Source: Sporosarcina sp. P33
GTDB lineage: Bacteria; Bacillota; Bacilli; Bacillales_A; Planococcaceae
DNA: 64,000 bases
Reading direction: 5' to 3'
Assembly: GCF_002077155.1 (NCBI RefSeq)
Contig: NZ_CP015027.1
Coordinates: 2,644,501-2,708,500, forward strand
Within the stretch, counting starts at the first letter, position 1. Each line of letters opens with the position of its first letter. Both the position numbers and the translations under genes were made by a program. Below, in pieces: positions 7,804 to 16,830 of the stretch. The notes under the pieces are model-generated. The model did no database searches. It was not told the DNA's origin and saw nothing but the letters and a program-made list of their open reading frames with translations.

Positions 7804-8310
7804 ATGTCCATTGAACCGATTTTGACAACGCTCAATCACCTGGAAAAACTGCATATGAGCTTGCTCCGTCTGTCAAACGACAAGACCGCACTGCTGAAAA
7901 ACGGTGATATCAACGGGATTGACCAGCTGTTGAAAGAGGAGCAGGCCCATTTAGCGGCGATTGTGCAAATGGACCAGAAGCGCGTGAACGAAGTGAAGCA
8001 GTATTTGACCGCACAAGGAAGTGCAGTACCTGCCGAACCGACCATGACGCAATTAATCGAACTGGCGGACACACCGGACAAAGAACAGTTGGCAGAGGCG
8101 AAGGACCGTCTCCTGCATGCGATTCATGAGTTGAAACGGCAAAACGAACTCAATCAGCAGCTGACTTATCAATCTCTTCAATTCGTGAATCTATCGCTGG
8201 ACATGGTCCGTCCGCGTCCGGAAACCGTCAACTATTCGAAAAATGAAGTACAGGGGCAGTCGCAAAGCAGAGCCAAAACGAAGCTCTCCTCATTCGACTC
8301 CCAAGCATAA
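7804..8310 (+). CDS. flgN: Flagellar export chaperone FlgN
   Basis: A 168-residue, largely helical FlgN-family protein (B. subtilis YvyG). It acts as the cytoplasmic chaperone of the hook-filament junction proteins FlgK and FlgL, which are encoded immediately downstream. Heptad-like helices fill residues 1-135, followed by a polar tail. It lies 18 bp after flgM and 12 bp before flgK, inside the same operon. Confidence 0.92.
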   Translation: MSIEPILTTLNHLEKLHMSLLRLSNDKTALLKNGDINGIDQLLKEEQAHLAAIVQMDQKRVNEVKQYLTAQGSAVPAEPTMTQLIELADTPDKEQLAEAKDRLLHAIHELKRQNELNQQLTYQSLQFVNLSLDMVRPRPETVNYSKNEVQGQSQSRAKTKLSSFDSQA

Positions 8311-8322
8311 GGAGGACACATC

Positions 8323-9906
8323 ATGCGCTCGACATTCATGGGACTGGAAACCAGCAAACGCGGATTGTACACACAGCAATCCGCTCTTTATACGACAGGG
8401 CATAACATCGGGAACGCCAACACCCCCGGCTATTCACGTCAGCGCGTCAACATGCAGGCCACGTCCGGATTCCCGGGAGTAGGACTGAACGCAGGAACGG
8501 TGCCCGGATTTCTCGGGACAGGCGTTGAAGCGGGAAGCATTCAGCGGATTCGTGATACGTTTGTTGATCATCAGTACCGCAGTGAGGCGAATAAATTGGG
8601 GTACTGGGAATCACGTACTAAAGCGATTGCGCAGATGGAAGATGTCTTAGGAGAACCTTCTGAATACGGTCTGCAGCAATCCCTCAGCGACTTCTGGCAG
8701 TCATTGCAGACACTTGCATCTAGCCCGGAAAACGGCGGGGCCCGTGCTGTCGTAGTAGAACGCGGTGTGGCGGTAGCTGACTCATTCAACTATATCTCCA
8801 AGTCCATAGCTGAAATTAAAACGAATCTCGGAGATGAAATTAATGTCTCTGCCGTTAATATTAACTCGATACTCGGGCAAATTACGGAACTGAACAGACA
8901 AATCGCAGACGTCGAACCCAATGGCTATTTGCCTAATGATCTGTACGATGCCCGCGATGGGCTGCTCGATCAGCTGTCTACTTATTTGCCGATTGAAGTC
9001 AGCTATGAAAAGACTGGCGGACGTGCACCGGCAATTGCTGAAGGCACAGTCACAATAAAAATCATGACAAATGATAAACCGATCACAGTACTGCAAAAAA
9101 ATACATTCTCCAATATCTCGATCAACGGGAAAAACGAAACAACCGGAGAAATGCCGAAAGAAATTACAGGCTTTACATGTAACGGGGCACCTGCCGGAGG
9201 CGCAGAACTTTCAGTGGCAGATATGAAGAAAAGCGGAGAATTAAAATCGCTGGTGGAATCGTATGGCTACAAAGAAACGGCTGACGGGCCTGTAAAAGGA
9301 ATGTATCCGGACATGCTTGCGAAACTGGACAAGATGGCTACTGCATTTGCGACGGAGTTTAATAAGATTCATCAAGGTGACCCTGCCAATGGGGTGTATG
9401 CGACAGATTTAGACGGAAAACCAGGAGAAGAGTTTTTCAAGGTCATTGATGGAACGAAGCCGATATCTGCCAGTAATATTAAAGTGAATGAAAATATTAT
9501 TAGCAATCCGAATAAAGTGGCGGCTTCTACGTCAAAACCAGTGGACAGCACCGATCCAACAACTAATCCTGAAGTAGGTAACGGACAAAACGCCCAAAAC
9601 CTAGGGAATGCACTATTTAATAAACTGGCAGCACTTGGCGGTTCAAGTGTGCAAGGATACTTCGCCCAAGCGATCGGCCAGCTCGGAGTGGCAGGACAGC
9701 AAGCCGTAAAAATGGCCGAAAACTCCGGAACACTTCTTCTTTCGGTGTCCAACCGGCGCGATTCTATCAGCTCCGTCTCACTCGACGAAGAAATGACCGA
9801 CATGATCCGCTTCCAGCAGGCTTACAACGCCTCTGCCCGTATGATTACCGTCATGGATGAAGCACTCGATAAAATCATCAACGGAATGGGTACAGTCGGC
9901 AGATAA
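8323..9906 (+). CDS. flgK: Flagellar hook-associated protein 1 (FlgK)
   Basis: A 527-residue first hook-filament junction protein, exported through the flagellar type III system. The N-terminus has the rod/hook signature (GLETSKRGLYTQQSALYTTG and GNANTPGYSRQRV), and the C-terminus ends with the D0 helix SLDEEMTDMIRFQQAYNASA. Length is normal for the family. AAGGAGG precedes the ATG. It is co-transcribed with flgM, flgN and flgL. Confidence 0.96.
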   Translation: MRSTFMGLETSKRGLYTQQSALYTTGHNIGNANTPGYSRQRVNMQATSGFPGVGLNAGTVPGFLGTGVEAGSIQRIRDTFVDHQYRSEANKLGYWESRTKAIAQMEDVLGEPSEYGLQQSLSDFWQSLQTLASSPENGGARAVVVERGVAVADSFNYISKSIAEIKTNLGDEINVSAVNINSILGQITELNRQIADVEPNGYLPNDLYDARDGLLDQLSTYLPIEVSYEKTGGRAPAIAEGTVTIKIMTNDKPITVLQKNTFSNISINGKNETTGEMPKEITGFTCNGAPAGGAELSVADMKKSGELKSLVESYGYKETADGPVKGMYPDMLAKLDKMATAFATEFNKIHQGDPANGVYATDLDGKPGEEFFKVIDGTKPISASNIKVNENIISNPNKVAASTSKPVDSTDPTTNPEVGNGQNAQNLGNALFNKLAALGGSSVQGYFAQAIGQLGVAGQQAVKMAENSGTLLLSVSNRRDSISSVSLDEEMTDMIRFQQAYNASARMITVMDEALDKIINGMGTVGR

Positions 9907-9922
9907 TTAAGGAGGAACCTTC

Positions 9923-10798
9923 ATGCGCGTAACACAATCAATGCTTTCCCAAAACATGCTGCGCAACTTATCAAGCAGCTATAATAAAATGGGAAAACTG
10001 CAGGAACAGCTGAATACAGGGAAAAAAGTGAACCGACCGTCAGATGATCCAGTCGTCGTCATGAAAAGCCTTGGCTATGGGATGCAGGTTAACAGAGTCG
10101 AGCAATATCAGAAAAACTTAGGCGAAGTCAATAACTGGCTCGACAGTTCGGATGATGCGATGGATGGGGTAGGACAAGTCCTTCACCGCGCCAGGGAATT
10201 AGCCACAAATGCCGCGAATTCAGGTACGGTGACTGCGAATGACCGGGAAATGATCAAAATTGAATTAGAGCAACTGCAAGAGCAGCTGCAAGACTTCGCG
10301 AATACGAAAGTCGGCGATAAACATATATTCAGCGGGAAAATGACGGACAAACCATTATTTGACAAAAACGCAGGCGGTTATCAATCGGGCGCATCTTTTA
10401 AAGAAAATGTATCCATTGAAGTATTTGATGGCGTAGACTTGCGTGTCAGTACGAATGCATCGGATCTGTTTAATAATATCAATCAATTGTTCACTGATAT
10501 AAAAAATGACACGGACGACAAGTATGACTTCAGTGCCGCAATTGAAGAAATTGATGGGCTGCTGGACGATGTGTTAATGAAACGTGCAGATATAGGAGCT
10601 CGGTCCAACCGTGCAGAGCTTATGGAGAATCGTCTGATGATGCAGGAAGGTGCGGCGAAAAAGCAGCGTTCTGAAAACGAAGATATCGACTATGAAAAAA
10701 CGATTACGGATTTGATTACTTCAGAGTCAATCCACCGGGCTACATTATCGGTAGGGGCGCGTATTATCCAGCCTTCATTGACGGATTTCTTGCGGTAA
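9923..10798 (+). CDS. flgL: Flagellar hook-associated protein 3 (FlgL)
   Basis: A 291-residue second junction protein of the flagellin superfamily. It begins MRVTQSMLSQNMLRNLSSSY with the GKKVNRPSDDP element of the N-terminal domain and ends with the conserved C-terminal helix around YEKTITDLITSESIHRATL. AAGGAGG lies before the ATG, 17 bp after flgK. A hairpin terminator follows at once, closing the flgM-flgL unit. Confidence 0.96.
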   Translation: MRVTQSMLSQNMLRNLSSSYNKMGKLQEQLNTGKKVNRPSDDPVVVMKSLGYGMQVNRVEQYQKNLGEVNNWLDSSDDAMDGVGQVLHRARELATNAANSGTVTANDREMIKIELEQLQEQLQDFANTKVGDKHIFSGKMTDKPLFDKNAGGYQSGASFKENVSIEVFDGVDLRVSTNASDLFNNINQLFTDIKNDTDDKYDFSAAIEEIDGLLDDVLMKRADIGARSNRAELMENRLMMQEGAAKKQRSENEDIDYEKTITDLITSESIHRATLSVGARIIQPSLTDFLR

Positions 10799-10806
10799 AA
10801 AGTAAT

Positions 10807-10836
10807 GCGGACACGCTGATAGTGTCCGCTATTTTT
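10807..10836 (+). terminator. Terminator after flgL
   Basis: GCGGACAC / GTGTCCGC is a perfect 8-bp stem with a 7-nt loop, followed by ATTTTT. Confidence 0.85.
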
Positions 10837-10865
10837 ATAAAGATAAGCAAAGGATGGTGACAGAC

Positions 10866-11420
10866 GTGAATATTCCTCAGCTGCAAGTCCAGACGACATC
10901 AGCCAGGCTGGGATTACAGATTGATAAGCCAATACAAGAGATCGAGCAGCCAAAAGCGACACTGCGTATCGAACAGCCTGCAGCCATTCTTGAAATGTCA
11001 ACCACACCGTCCGAACTGACGCTTGATACGACAGAAAATCGGGCAGCTCTGGATTTAATGAGCATGTTCAGACGGGGAGACGAAGTAGCGCAGTACAGCC
11101 AGCAAAAAGTACAAGAGGGCATTGCGCGCAGAGCACAGGAAGGCATGCAGCTTGCGAAAATTGAAAGTGGCGGTAACCCTTTGGCTGATATTGTTAAGCA
11201 AAACTCGGAAAAACCAATGGCTGATCTGGGTATCCGCTTTGTAGGGAATCCGCTGCAATTAAAAAGAAGCTTTACACCAGGGCGTGTGGATATACACGTG
11301 ACACCGCAGAAACCGATAATAGATGCACAAGTAAACAAACCCATCCATAACTACACGCCAGGCAACGTAACGGCTAAATTGGAACAGTATCCGACCATTG
11401 AAATTGATTGGAAAGTGTAA
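10866..11420 (+). CDS. yviE: YviE-like protein (DUF6470 type)
   Basis: A 184-residue protein found between flgL and fliW in motile Bacillales. Its N-terminus (NIPQLQVQTTSARLGL) and repeated E-Q-P/K-based short strands (IEQPKATLRIEQPAAI), plus a C-terminal PTIEIDWKV, are typical. Function is unknown; the conserved position argues for a flagellar link. I place the start at the GTG at 10866, since AAAGGATGGTG lies just upstream; the in-frame ATG at 10854 overlaps that site. Confidence 0.82.
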   Translation: MNIPQLQVQTTSARLGLQIDKPIQEIEQPKATLRIEQPAAILEMSTTPSELTLDTTENRAALDLMSMFRRGDEVAQYSQQKVQEGIARRAQEGMQLAKIESGGNPLADIVKQNSEKPMADLGIRFVGNPLQLKRSFTPGRVDIHVTPQKPIIDAQVNKPIHNYTPGNVTAKLEQYPTIEIDWKV

Positions 11421-11486
11421 CGATGAATTACATAATTTACCTTTGCAGTAACTAATATAACATTTAATTGAGGAGCAACTTATCAC

Positions 11487-11918
11487 ATGAGAATTGAAAC
11501 TAAATTTCATGCAACGATTGAAATTGACCCATCAGAAATCTGGCATTTTCCAAAAGGAATCCCCGGCTTTGAAGCGGAAAATGAATTTGTCTTGGTGCCG
11601 ATTGAAGGCAGCGATTCTTTGCAGGTATTACAATCGACCAAGCAGCCATCCGTTGCATTTATTGTAGCCAACCCATATACACTCGTAACCGATTATACTT
11701 TTGAAATAGATAACTCAACGATTGACTTGCTGGAAATCAGTCAGCCGGAAGATATCATGGTGCTTGGCATCCTATCCATGAAACAGCAGTATCACGAGTC
11801 CACAATCAACTTGCAGGCGCCTTTGATCTTTCACGTTCCAAATAAAAAAGCCAAGCAAATGATTCTGAACGACCCACGTTTCACTGTCAGACACCCAGTC
11901 GGCAAAGGAGGGAACTGA
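11487..11918 (+). CDS. fliW: Flagellar assembly factor FliW
   Basis: A 143-residue protein that binds newly made flagellin and also antagonises CsrA, coupling flagellin secretion to hag translation. The family core FPKGIPGFE and the later LGILSMKQ region are present. GAGGAG precedes the ATG and the stop lies one base before the csrA start codon, so the two are translationally linked. Its targets CsrA and hag lie directly downstream. Confidence 0.95.
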   Translation: MRIETKFHATIEIDPSEIWHFPKGIPGFEAENEFVLVPIEGSDSLQVLQSTKQPSVAFIVANPYTLVTDYTFEIDNSTIDLLEISQPEDIMVLGILSMKQQYHESTINLQAPLIFHVPNKKAKQMILNDPRFTVRHPVGKGGN

Positions 11919-11919
11919 C

Positions 11920-12141
11920 ATGCTCGTCTTGTCACGTAAAGTAAACGAGTCGATTCAAATTGCAGACAACATAGAAATTCGGATTCTGGAAGTCAAAGGA
12001 GATACCGTGCGGATTGGCATTGAAGCACCGAAATCTATTGAAATTCTTAGAGGGGAATTAGTTCAATCGATTACCGAGACGAATAAAGAAGCGCTCACAA
12101 TCGATATGGATCTGTTCTCGCAGCTGTTGAAAAAAGAATAG
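11920..12141 (+). CDS. csrA: Carbon storage regulator / translational repressor CsrA
   Basis: A 73-residue RNA-binding dimeric repressor that blocks the hag ribosome binding site. The sequence begins MLVLSRKVNESIQIADNIEI and contains VRIGIEAPKSIEILRGE with the conserved arginine needed for RNA binding. Length is standard. It is preceded by AAAGGAGG inside the end of fliW and followed by a terminator. Confidence 0.96.
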   Translation: MLVLSRKVNESIQIADNIEIRILEVKGDTVRIGIEAPKSIEILRGELVQSITETNKEALTIDMDLFSQLLKKE

Positions 12142-12155
12142 CCTTCTATTAGTAA

Positions 12156-12193
12156 AGCATCGCTATAGAGTTTCTGCAGCGGTGCTCTTTTTA
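12156..12193 (+). terminator. Terminator after csrA
   Basis: AGCATCGCT pairs with AGCGGTGCT (one G-U) across a 13-nt loop, followed by CTTTTT. Confidence 0.75.
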
Positions 12194-12272
12194 CGTGAAG
12201 TTCTGTTTAGACAAACTTATGACATATGTACTCTATTTTTTCTGCAGATTATAAAATACTTCAAAAATAGAC

Positions 12273-12299
12273 TAAACACTTTACCTGCCTGTCCGATAT
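12273..12299 (+). promoter_or_regulatory. SigD promoter of hag
   Basis: TAAA, 15 bp, TCCGATAT, again the exact SigD spacing. It gives an untranslated leader of about 100 nt before hag, long enough for CsrA control. Confidence 0.9.
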
Positions 12300-12361
12300 T
12301 ACTAGTGTAAGCGGGAGAAAGAGTTCGGCCGGCTCCGTACACCGCCACAAAATTCAGGGTC

Positions 12362-12397
12362 ACAAGGAAGTGCACCCTACACACACTCAAGGAGGAA
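12362..12397 (+). promoter_or_regulatory. Candidate CsrA-binding region in the hag leader
   Basis: Two GGA-containing sites, ACAAGGA and TCAAGGAGGA, lie 25 nt apart, the second being the hag ribosome binding site itself. This mirrors the two-site arrangement by which CsrA represses hag in B. subtilis. Sequence support is limited to the GGA cores and position. Confidence 0.4.
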
Positions 12398-12403
12398 ATT
12401 AAC

Positions 12404-13498
12404 ATGAGAATTAATCATAATATTGCAGCGTTGAATACACATCGTCAGTTGAACACAGCTACTACTAACCAATCAAAATCTATGGAAAAATTGGCATCAG
12501 GTCTTCGTATTAACAAGGCTGGCGACGATGCAGCTGGTCTTGCAATTTCTGAAAAAATGCGTGGGCAAATTCGTGGATTGGATATGGCATCTAAGAATGC
12601 TCAGGACGGTATTTCTTTGATTTCAACTGCTGAAGGTGCATTAAACGAAACTCATGATATTTTACAACGTATGCGTGAGTTAGCTGTTCAAGGTGCGAAT
12701 GATACTAATGTTGCACAGGACAGAGATGCGATTCAAGAAGAATTAGTTGAGCTGAAAAATGAAGTTAATCGCATCGCTGATACAACGGAATTTAACAAAC
12801 AGTTGCTATTAAAAGGTAACTTAGGTGGTACAGTTGAACAAGATCCTAACACAACTACTGTTTTAGATGTAAAGGGAGTGGCTAGTGCTTCTACTAATGG
12901 TGCTGCTGCAGGAACTTATACTATTACAGTAGAAAATTCAGACAAATTAACGATGACGTTTGGTGGTAAGAAACAAGAGATTGATAATGCAGATGGGGCT
13001 CAAGAATTAAATTTCTCAGACTTTGGAATCACAATAAAAACTAATGCGGCATACACAGCTGATGATGCGATTGGTGATGTCGAGGTATTAGCAGGTTCTG
13101 TTACGTTCCAAATCGGTGCTAATGAAGACCAAAACGTAAGTTTAAATATCCGAAGTATGCGTACTGATGGAGATTTGAACCTTGAAAGTTCTGGACGGGT
13201 CGATGTTTCTACGCATGATAAAGCAAAAGCTTCAATTACTAACATTGAAAGTGCAATAACTGAAGTTTCAAAAGAACGTTCAAAACTTGGTGCTTATCAA
13301 AATCGTTTAGAACACACAATCAACAACTTAAACACTTCTTCCGAAAACTTAACAGCTGCTGAGTCTCGTGTACGTGACGTTGACATGGCGAAAGAAATGA
13401 TGGAACAAACTAAAAATTCTATTCTTTCTCAAGCAGCACAAGCAATGTTGGCTCAAGCGAACCAACAACCACAGGGAGTATTACAACTTCTTCGTTAA
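12404..13498 (+). CDS. hag: Main flagellin
   Basis: A 364-residue filament subunit. The N-terminal D0/D1 domain (MRINHNIAALNTHRQLN, SGLRINKAGDDAAGLAISE, QRMRELAVQGANDT) and the C-terminal domain (TAAESRVRDVDMAKEMMEQT ... QQPQGVLQLLR) are canonical. The variable middle (about residues 145-270) is modest. AAGGAGG precedes the ATG. Codon use is more AT-rich than in the upstream flagellar genes. Export should need FliW and FliS; transcription is from the SigD promoter at 12273 and translation is under CsrA. Confidence 0.97.
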   Translation: MRINHNIAALNTHRQLNTATTNQSKSMEKLASGLRINKAGDDAAGLAISEKMRGQIRGLDMASKNAQDGISLISTAEGALNETHDILQRMRELAVQGANDTNVAQDRDAIQEELVELKNEVNRIADTTEFNKQLLLKGNLGGTVEQDPNTTTVLDVKGVASASTNGAAAGTYTITVENSDKLTMTFGGKKQEIDNADGAQELNFSDFGITIKTNAAYTADDAIGDVEVLAGSVTFQIGANEDQNVSLNIRSMRTDGDLNLESSGRVDVSTHDKAKASITNIESAITEVSKERSKLGAYQNRLEHTINNLNTSSENLTAAESRVRDVDMAKEMMEQTKNSILSQAAQAMLAQANQQPQGVLQLLR

Positions 13499-13515
13499 TT
13501 TAAGAATATTTAAAA

Positions 13516-13545
13516 GGGTCCCTGGCTTAGCTAGGGGCCTATTGT
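13516..13545 (+). terminator. Probable terminator after hag
   Basis: GGTCCCTGG / CTAGGGGCC forms a 9-bp stem with a G-U and a mismatch across a 5-nt loop. The T-run behind it is poor. Confidence 0.6.
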
Positions 13546-13581
13546 ATTAAAAAGATTAAATTTTTAGAAGGAGGAAATACC

Positions 13582-14016
13582 TTGATAGAAAAAATTGGTT
13601 ACCTAGTAAAAAAAGCCAATGATAAGACCTCATGGAGAAATAGACTAGCAGCACTAAAGGAAATAAGCGAAATTGATTGTCCACAAAGAAAAGATGTTGT
13701 GATTAGATTAGCTATTCACGATAACGTATTTGCTGTAAAAGAAGAAGCTTGCAGAATAGCAAACAAGTTGGGATTAGAGAAGAATGGTAAGGCAATTAAA
13801 TTAGGAAAAAAAGACATTGGATTCAAAAGTAAAGACTTTAATAAAGTTTTCGCTAGAATTAAGAGAGAAAGCAAAATGGAAGAATTTAATCTAGAACTCT
13901 TTAAAGAAAAATTTGAAAATTCTAATCCAGAAATGTATGACGTAATGAGTTTTGACAAAAAAGGTAAATTTGATAATTGGATTGAAAATATATACAATGG
14001 ATTACCTAGAAAATAG
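13582..14016 (+). CDS. HEAT-repeat-like hypothetical protein
   Basis: A 144-residue, lysine-rich, AT-rich protein. The first half looks like HEAT-type helical repeats (WRNRLAALKEISEID, VVIRLAIHDNVFAVKEEACR), the second half is charged and unassigned. It starts with TTG, supported by AGGAGG eight bases upstream. It lies 83 bp after hag, where flaG would be expected from the B. subtilis order. I cannot assign a function; HEAT folds usually serve protein-protein contacts. Confidence 0.65.
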   Translation: MIEKIGYLVKKANDKTSWRNRLAALKEISEIDCPQRKDVVIRLAIHDNVFAVKEEACRIANKLGLEKNGKAIKLGKKDIGFKSKDFNKVFARIKRESKMEEFNLELFKEKFENSNPEMYDVMSFDKKGKFDNWIENIYNGLPRK

Positions 14017-14112
14017 TATAGAGTACCAGGTTCACAACAAACAGACTCTGTAATTAGAGAGTTTTAGTGGATGGTACCTATTATATGAAATAGGTAAGTG
14101 AAACACGAATAA

Positions 14113-14170
14113 ACCACTGTTTTCAGGGTATATGAGAGTACCAATCACAGAACTTTCTACCCGACCCCAC
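14113..14170. repeat. Left arm of an inverted repeat bounding the gene-poor interval
   Basis: The core ACCAATCACAGAAC is preceded by TGTTTTCAGG and followed by a C-rich stretch. The reverse complement of all three parts, in order, is found at 16082-16140. Arms match at roughly three positions in four. Confidence 0.6.
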
Positions 14171-14192
14171 CAGTAAATAGGAGATGAAAACA

Positions 14193-14321
14193 ATGGTTCT
14201 ACCATCATTTAATCATATTCAGGGAAGAAACGGAAGTAATTGGAGCCGCTTGATGGGAAGCGTGGAGGCGGATCACTACTGTATCATCGCGATAGATGAA
14301 TTTGTAGGTGCCAAGTCTTGA
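14193..14321 (+). CDS. Possible 42-residue protein
   Basis: A short frame starting ATG GTT CTA with AGGAGATG about 10 nt upstream. The product reads sensibly (RNGSNWSRLMGSVEADHYC, then IIAIDEF) but matches no family I recognise. It may be a real small gene or the tail of a decayed one. Confidence 0.3.
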   Translation: MVLPSFNHIQGRNGSNWSRLMGSVEADHYCIIAIDEFVGAKS

Positions 14322-14385
14322 GACACTTCTAGTTGAATTCAGAATTTTTTCAACTTGTGTGAGGACCTGGTGCCTACCTAAGTAA

Positions 14386-14465
14386 AGGGTACCTATGTGA
14401 AAAACTAACATGAATATTGAAATTAACACGATTGTTTTAGAAATTATGAATGTTCGTTATGGAGT
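14386..14465. repeat. Diverged relative of the 98-bp hairpin element
   Basis: Shares the GGGTACCTATGTGAAAAACT start and the following AACATGAATATTG-type palindrome with the element at 21516-21613; the right end is not clear. Confidence 0.45.
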
Positions 14466-14830
14466 TACTTCAAAATAAATTAATATTAATAATTGTACGC
14501 TTAAATTTATCATAACTTTTTTGATTTAGTAGGTCTTTAAAATATAGGGATTCTTTGGTAAAGGGTGTGTGATAAACTAGCTTGCAGATTCATTGTTCGC
14601 TTGTTTGGCGTAATTCAATCTTTGAAGGGTGTCTCCTTTCACTTTGATAGAGAAAGTATATTGCTAAATTATTTAATTAATTACTTTTATAGTGTGGAAA
14701 AAGATATTGGATTGGATAGCCTTATTGATGTTCGTTTCACAATTGGCTTGTAAACATTAAAATTCTCATTTAATAGAAGAACGTAGGATGTATTCAAGGT
14801 GCAAGCATGGATAGAAGATATTTATTTAGA

Positions 14831-14857
14831 GGCTGATCATAAAGGATCAGCCTTTTT
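14831..14857 (+). terminator. Intrinsic terminator without an obvious gene upstream
   Basis: GGCTGATC / GATCAGCC is a perfect 8-bp stem with a 6-nt loop, followed by T5. It may close a small transcript or a decayed gene such as the frame at 14565-14753. Confidence 0.85.
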
Positions 14858-15435
14858 GTCTGTCTGTCGCTAACAGCAGATTGTATTTTATATTTAATGC
14901 ATATTGAAGTAGCCGAAGCTCTCCTTGGAACATTGCTCAGTGGGGATTATAAGTATTTACAAAGTTTCATTTTCCTTTACTATCAAATAGGCGCAATTTT
15001 GATATCACCACGCTAGCATCTTTGCGGTTACATGCTGTTCAACAAACTCCACAGGCATACCTTTGGAGCCGCTCCGATATCAAACGGGGTAAACTCATCA
15101 GCAGCTGGGTAGGAAGCAGATTCGATTACTAGGCAATTGGTAAAGCCCCATTCATTTCGAGTGAACGGGAGCTTTTTCGTATATAATTTTACTTCCTGCA
15201 AAAGCTGAACTAGCTTCAAAATAAAGTTTTAACATTTTTCAAAAACATTGATTGATAAAATGATAGAATTTACACATAGTCCATACTTAATATTTTTTGA
15301 TTATGAATAGCGACTAACAAAGTGTATAATTGTTCCATATATAAATACAAATACCTATAACATTGAATGTAAAACTCTTTTGAAATTTAAATAATGCTTA
15401 AAAGAAAATTTAGTTTAGAATTCTAGCATATTAGT

Positions 15436-15530
15436 GAAGGGTACCTGTGTGAAAAACTAACGTGTTTATTTAAATAGTCATGAATGTTTTAACAACCATG
15501 AAAACTCAGAGCAAAGATACTTAAAAATAA
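15436..15530. repeat. Diverged relative of the 98-bp hairpin element
   Basis: Begins GGGTACCTGTGTGAAAAACT and continues with ATAGTCATGAATGTTTTAAC and ACCATGAAA blocks in the same order as the element at 21516-21613. Confidence 0.55.
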
Positions 15531-15795
15531 ATATTTTTATAACCAAATCACGCTTCAATAAGCACGAAATTCTTCGCAGAAAAATTAAGAAATCAGCCAA
15601 CTCAATGTGAGACGTTGCAATGATCCAAATTTGAACTCAGAAGCATCTCAATCTAAGACGAGCGTCATTTCATACTAGTACATACCACCAACCCACATTT
15701 ATACGATATCACGGCTCACTTTGAGAAGCACAATAACCAAAGAACTTAAGAATTAAAAGAATAAGGCCATTGCCGAGAAGAATCTAAGAGTATGC

Positions 15796-15857
15796 ATCTG
15801 TGCAACACACAACTCAGATACCATTCTGAATAGTCCTTGAGTTGTGCGATGCACAGG
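15796..15857. repeat. Long imperfect palindrome
   Basis: CTGTGCAACACACAACTCA on the left is the near reverse complement of TTGAGTTGTGCGATGCACAG on the right, with about 20 nt between. No T-run follows, so it is not an ordinary terminator. Related TGTGCA-type motifs recur near 20305, 21490 and 22440. Confidence 0.65.
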
Positions 15858-16081
15858 TGAACTCACTTCATCGGAAAGAATATTCGAAAATTAGAGTGTG
15901 AAATTGTACAGTGTCATCCTGAGTACGCTACGGCTATTCAGATGTTTAGTAATTCCAATGGCAATCTTGAAGTCAGGGTAGAAGAAATTACATCTCCAAC
16001 AGGTAATGTAACACTCATATATTCTAAAAAAATAAGCATATATCAAAATAAAGAACATATTTGTACATGGTGCTCTTCTAG

Positions 16082-16140
16082 TTGAGTAGGGTAGGGAGTT
16101 CTGTGATTGGTATTTCTCTCTAACCTGAAAACAATGTTTT
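16082..16140. repeat. Right arm of an inverted repeat bounding the gene-poor interval
   Basis: Contains GTTCTGTGATTGGT, the exact reverse complement of the core at 14133-14150, plus CCTGAAAACA. Confidence 0.6.
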
Positions 16141-16279
16141 TTTGCGTCTACTTCTATCTATTTAACATAATAAGTGCTCCAAAATGACCGATACATATAG
16201 TATGCACTGTGTACTAAATACTCGGTAACCAACGTATTTATTATACCCATTCATTATGAAGCAGAGGAGCATTAGATAA

Positions 16280-16507
16280 ATGGATAGTAAACATCAAGAA
16301 GAACTTAAACGATTGTACAGTCAATTGGAACAAGTAAAACAGCGGGATCGCATTCTGGAGGAAATCGAAAAGCGACTTTATAAGATGAAACAGATAGCGC
16401 AATATACTGCAGATCATAACCTAGATAAAGACGAGACGATGCAGTTGGAGATGCAGATCCGTGATCACCAAAAGGCTATTTCGTCACTTGAAAACTATTT
16501 AATTTAG
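16280..16507 (+). CDS. Small coiled-coil protein of unknown function
   Basis: A 75-residue charged, leucine-heptad protein (EELKRLYSQLEQVKQRDRIL), probably one or two long helices. AGAGGAGC lies before the ATG. It sits alone, 320 bp upstream of the giant flagellin. Size and helical character would suit a flagellin chaperone or a regulator, but there is no family match, so this is only a guess from context. Confidence 0.55.
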   Translation: MDSKHQEELKRLYSQLEQVKQRDRILEEIEKRLYKMKQIAQYTADHNLDKDETMQLEMQIRDHQKAISSLENYLI

Positions 16508-16539
16508 TGACTCGCAGCGAATTTTATAAAGACATCTGC

Positions 16540-16635
16540 CAGAGATACTTGTGTAAAGGTTATTATAATAAACACTCAAACACGAAAGTTTAAGCATTCA
16601 TGAAAGTTTGGTGCACAAGTACTCAAAAATCACTA
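16540..16635. repeat. Copy of the 98-bp hairpin element
   Basis: The right end TTGGTGCACAAGTACTCAAA matches the element at 21516-21613 almost perfectly, as does CATTCATGAAAG before it; the left end is more diverged. Confidence 0.6.
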
Positions 16636-16723
16636 GTAGCACTATAAACGTAGCATATTTATATTTCTCCTATCCCAGTAGACCACCACTTTGATTAGTC
16701 TCCTAAGAAAATCCTGTTAACAG

Positions 16724-16750
16724 TAAAATCCCTCCATTTAGAACCGATAT
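16724..16750 (+). promoter_or_regulatory. SigD promoter of the giant flagellin gene
   Basis: TAAA, 15 bp, ACCGATAT. The spacing and -10 match the hag promoter, which puts the giant flagellin in the SigD regulon. The box ends 80 bp upstream of the start codon. Confidence 0.82.
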
Positions 16751-16830
16751 AATACGTATATCAATCCTATACATCCAAATGCATAATCAGCAATACTGTA
16801 ATATATCGGACGCATGGAGGAATACATACT

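Larger units (their letters stand above)
14017..16279. other. Gene-poor AT-rich interval with hairpin elements and remnants
   Basis: About 2.2 kb with no credible long gene. It contains a short ORF with a good ribosome site (14193-14321), a strong terminator (14831-14857), two diverged relatives of the 98-bp MITE-like element, a long palindrome (15796-15857) and a pair of inverted repeats near its ends (14113-14170 and 16082-16140). A short reverse-strand frame at 15028-15219 becomes longer with a +1 shift near 15058, suggesting a decayed gene that I do not recognise. Confidence 0.6.

Noticed and set aside
15028..15219. 63-codon minus-strand gene
   Set aside because: No ribosome site or family match, and sense continues only after a frame change; at best a remnant.
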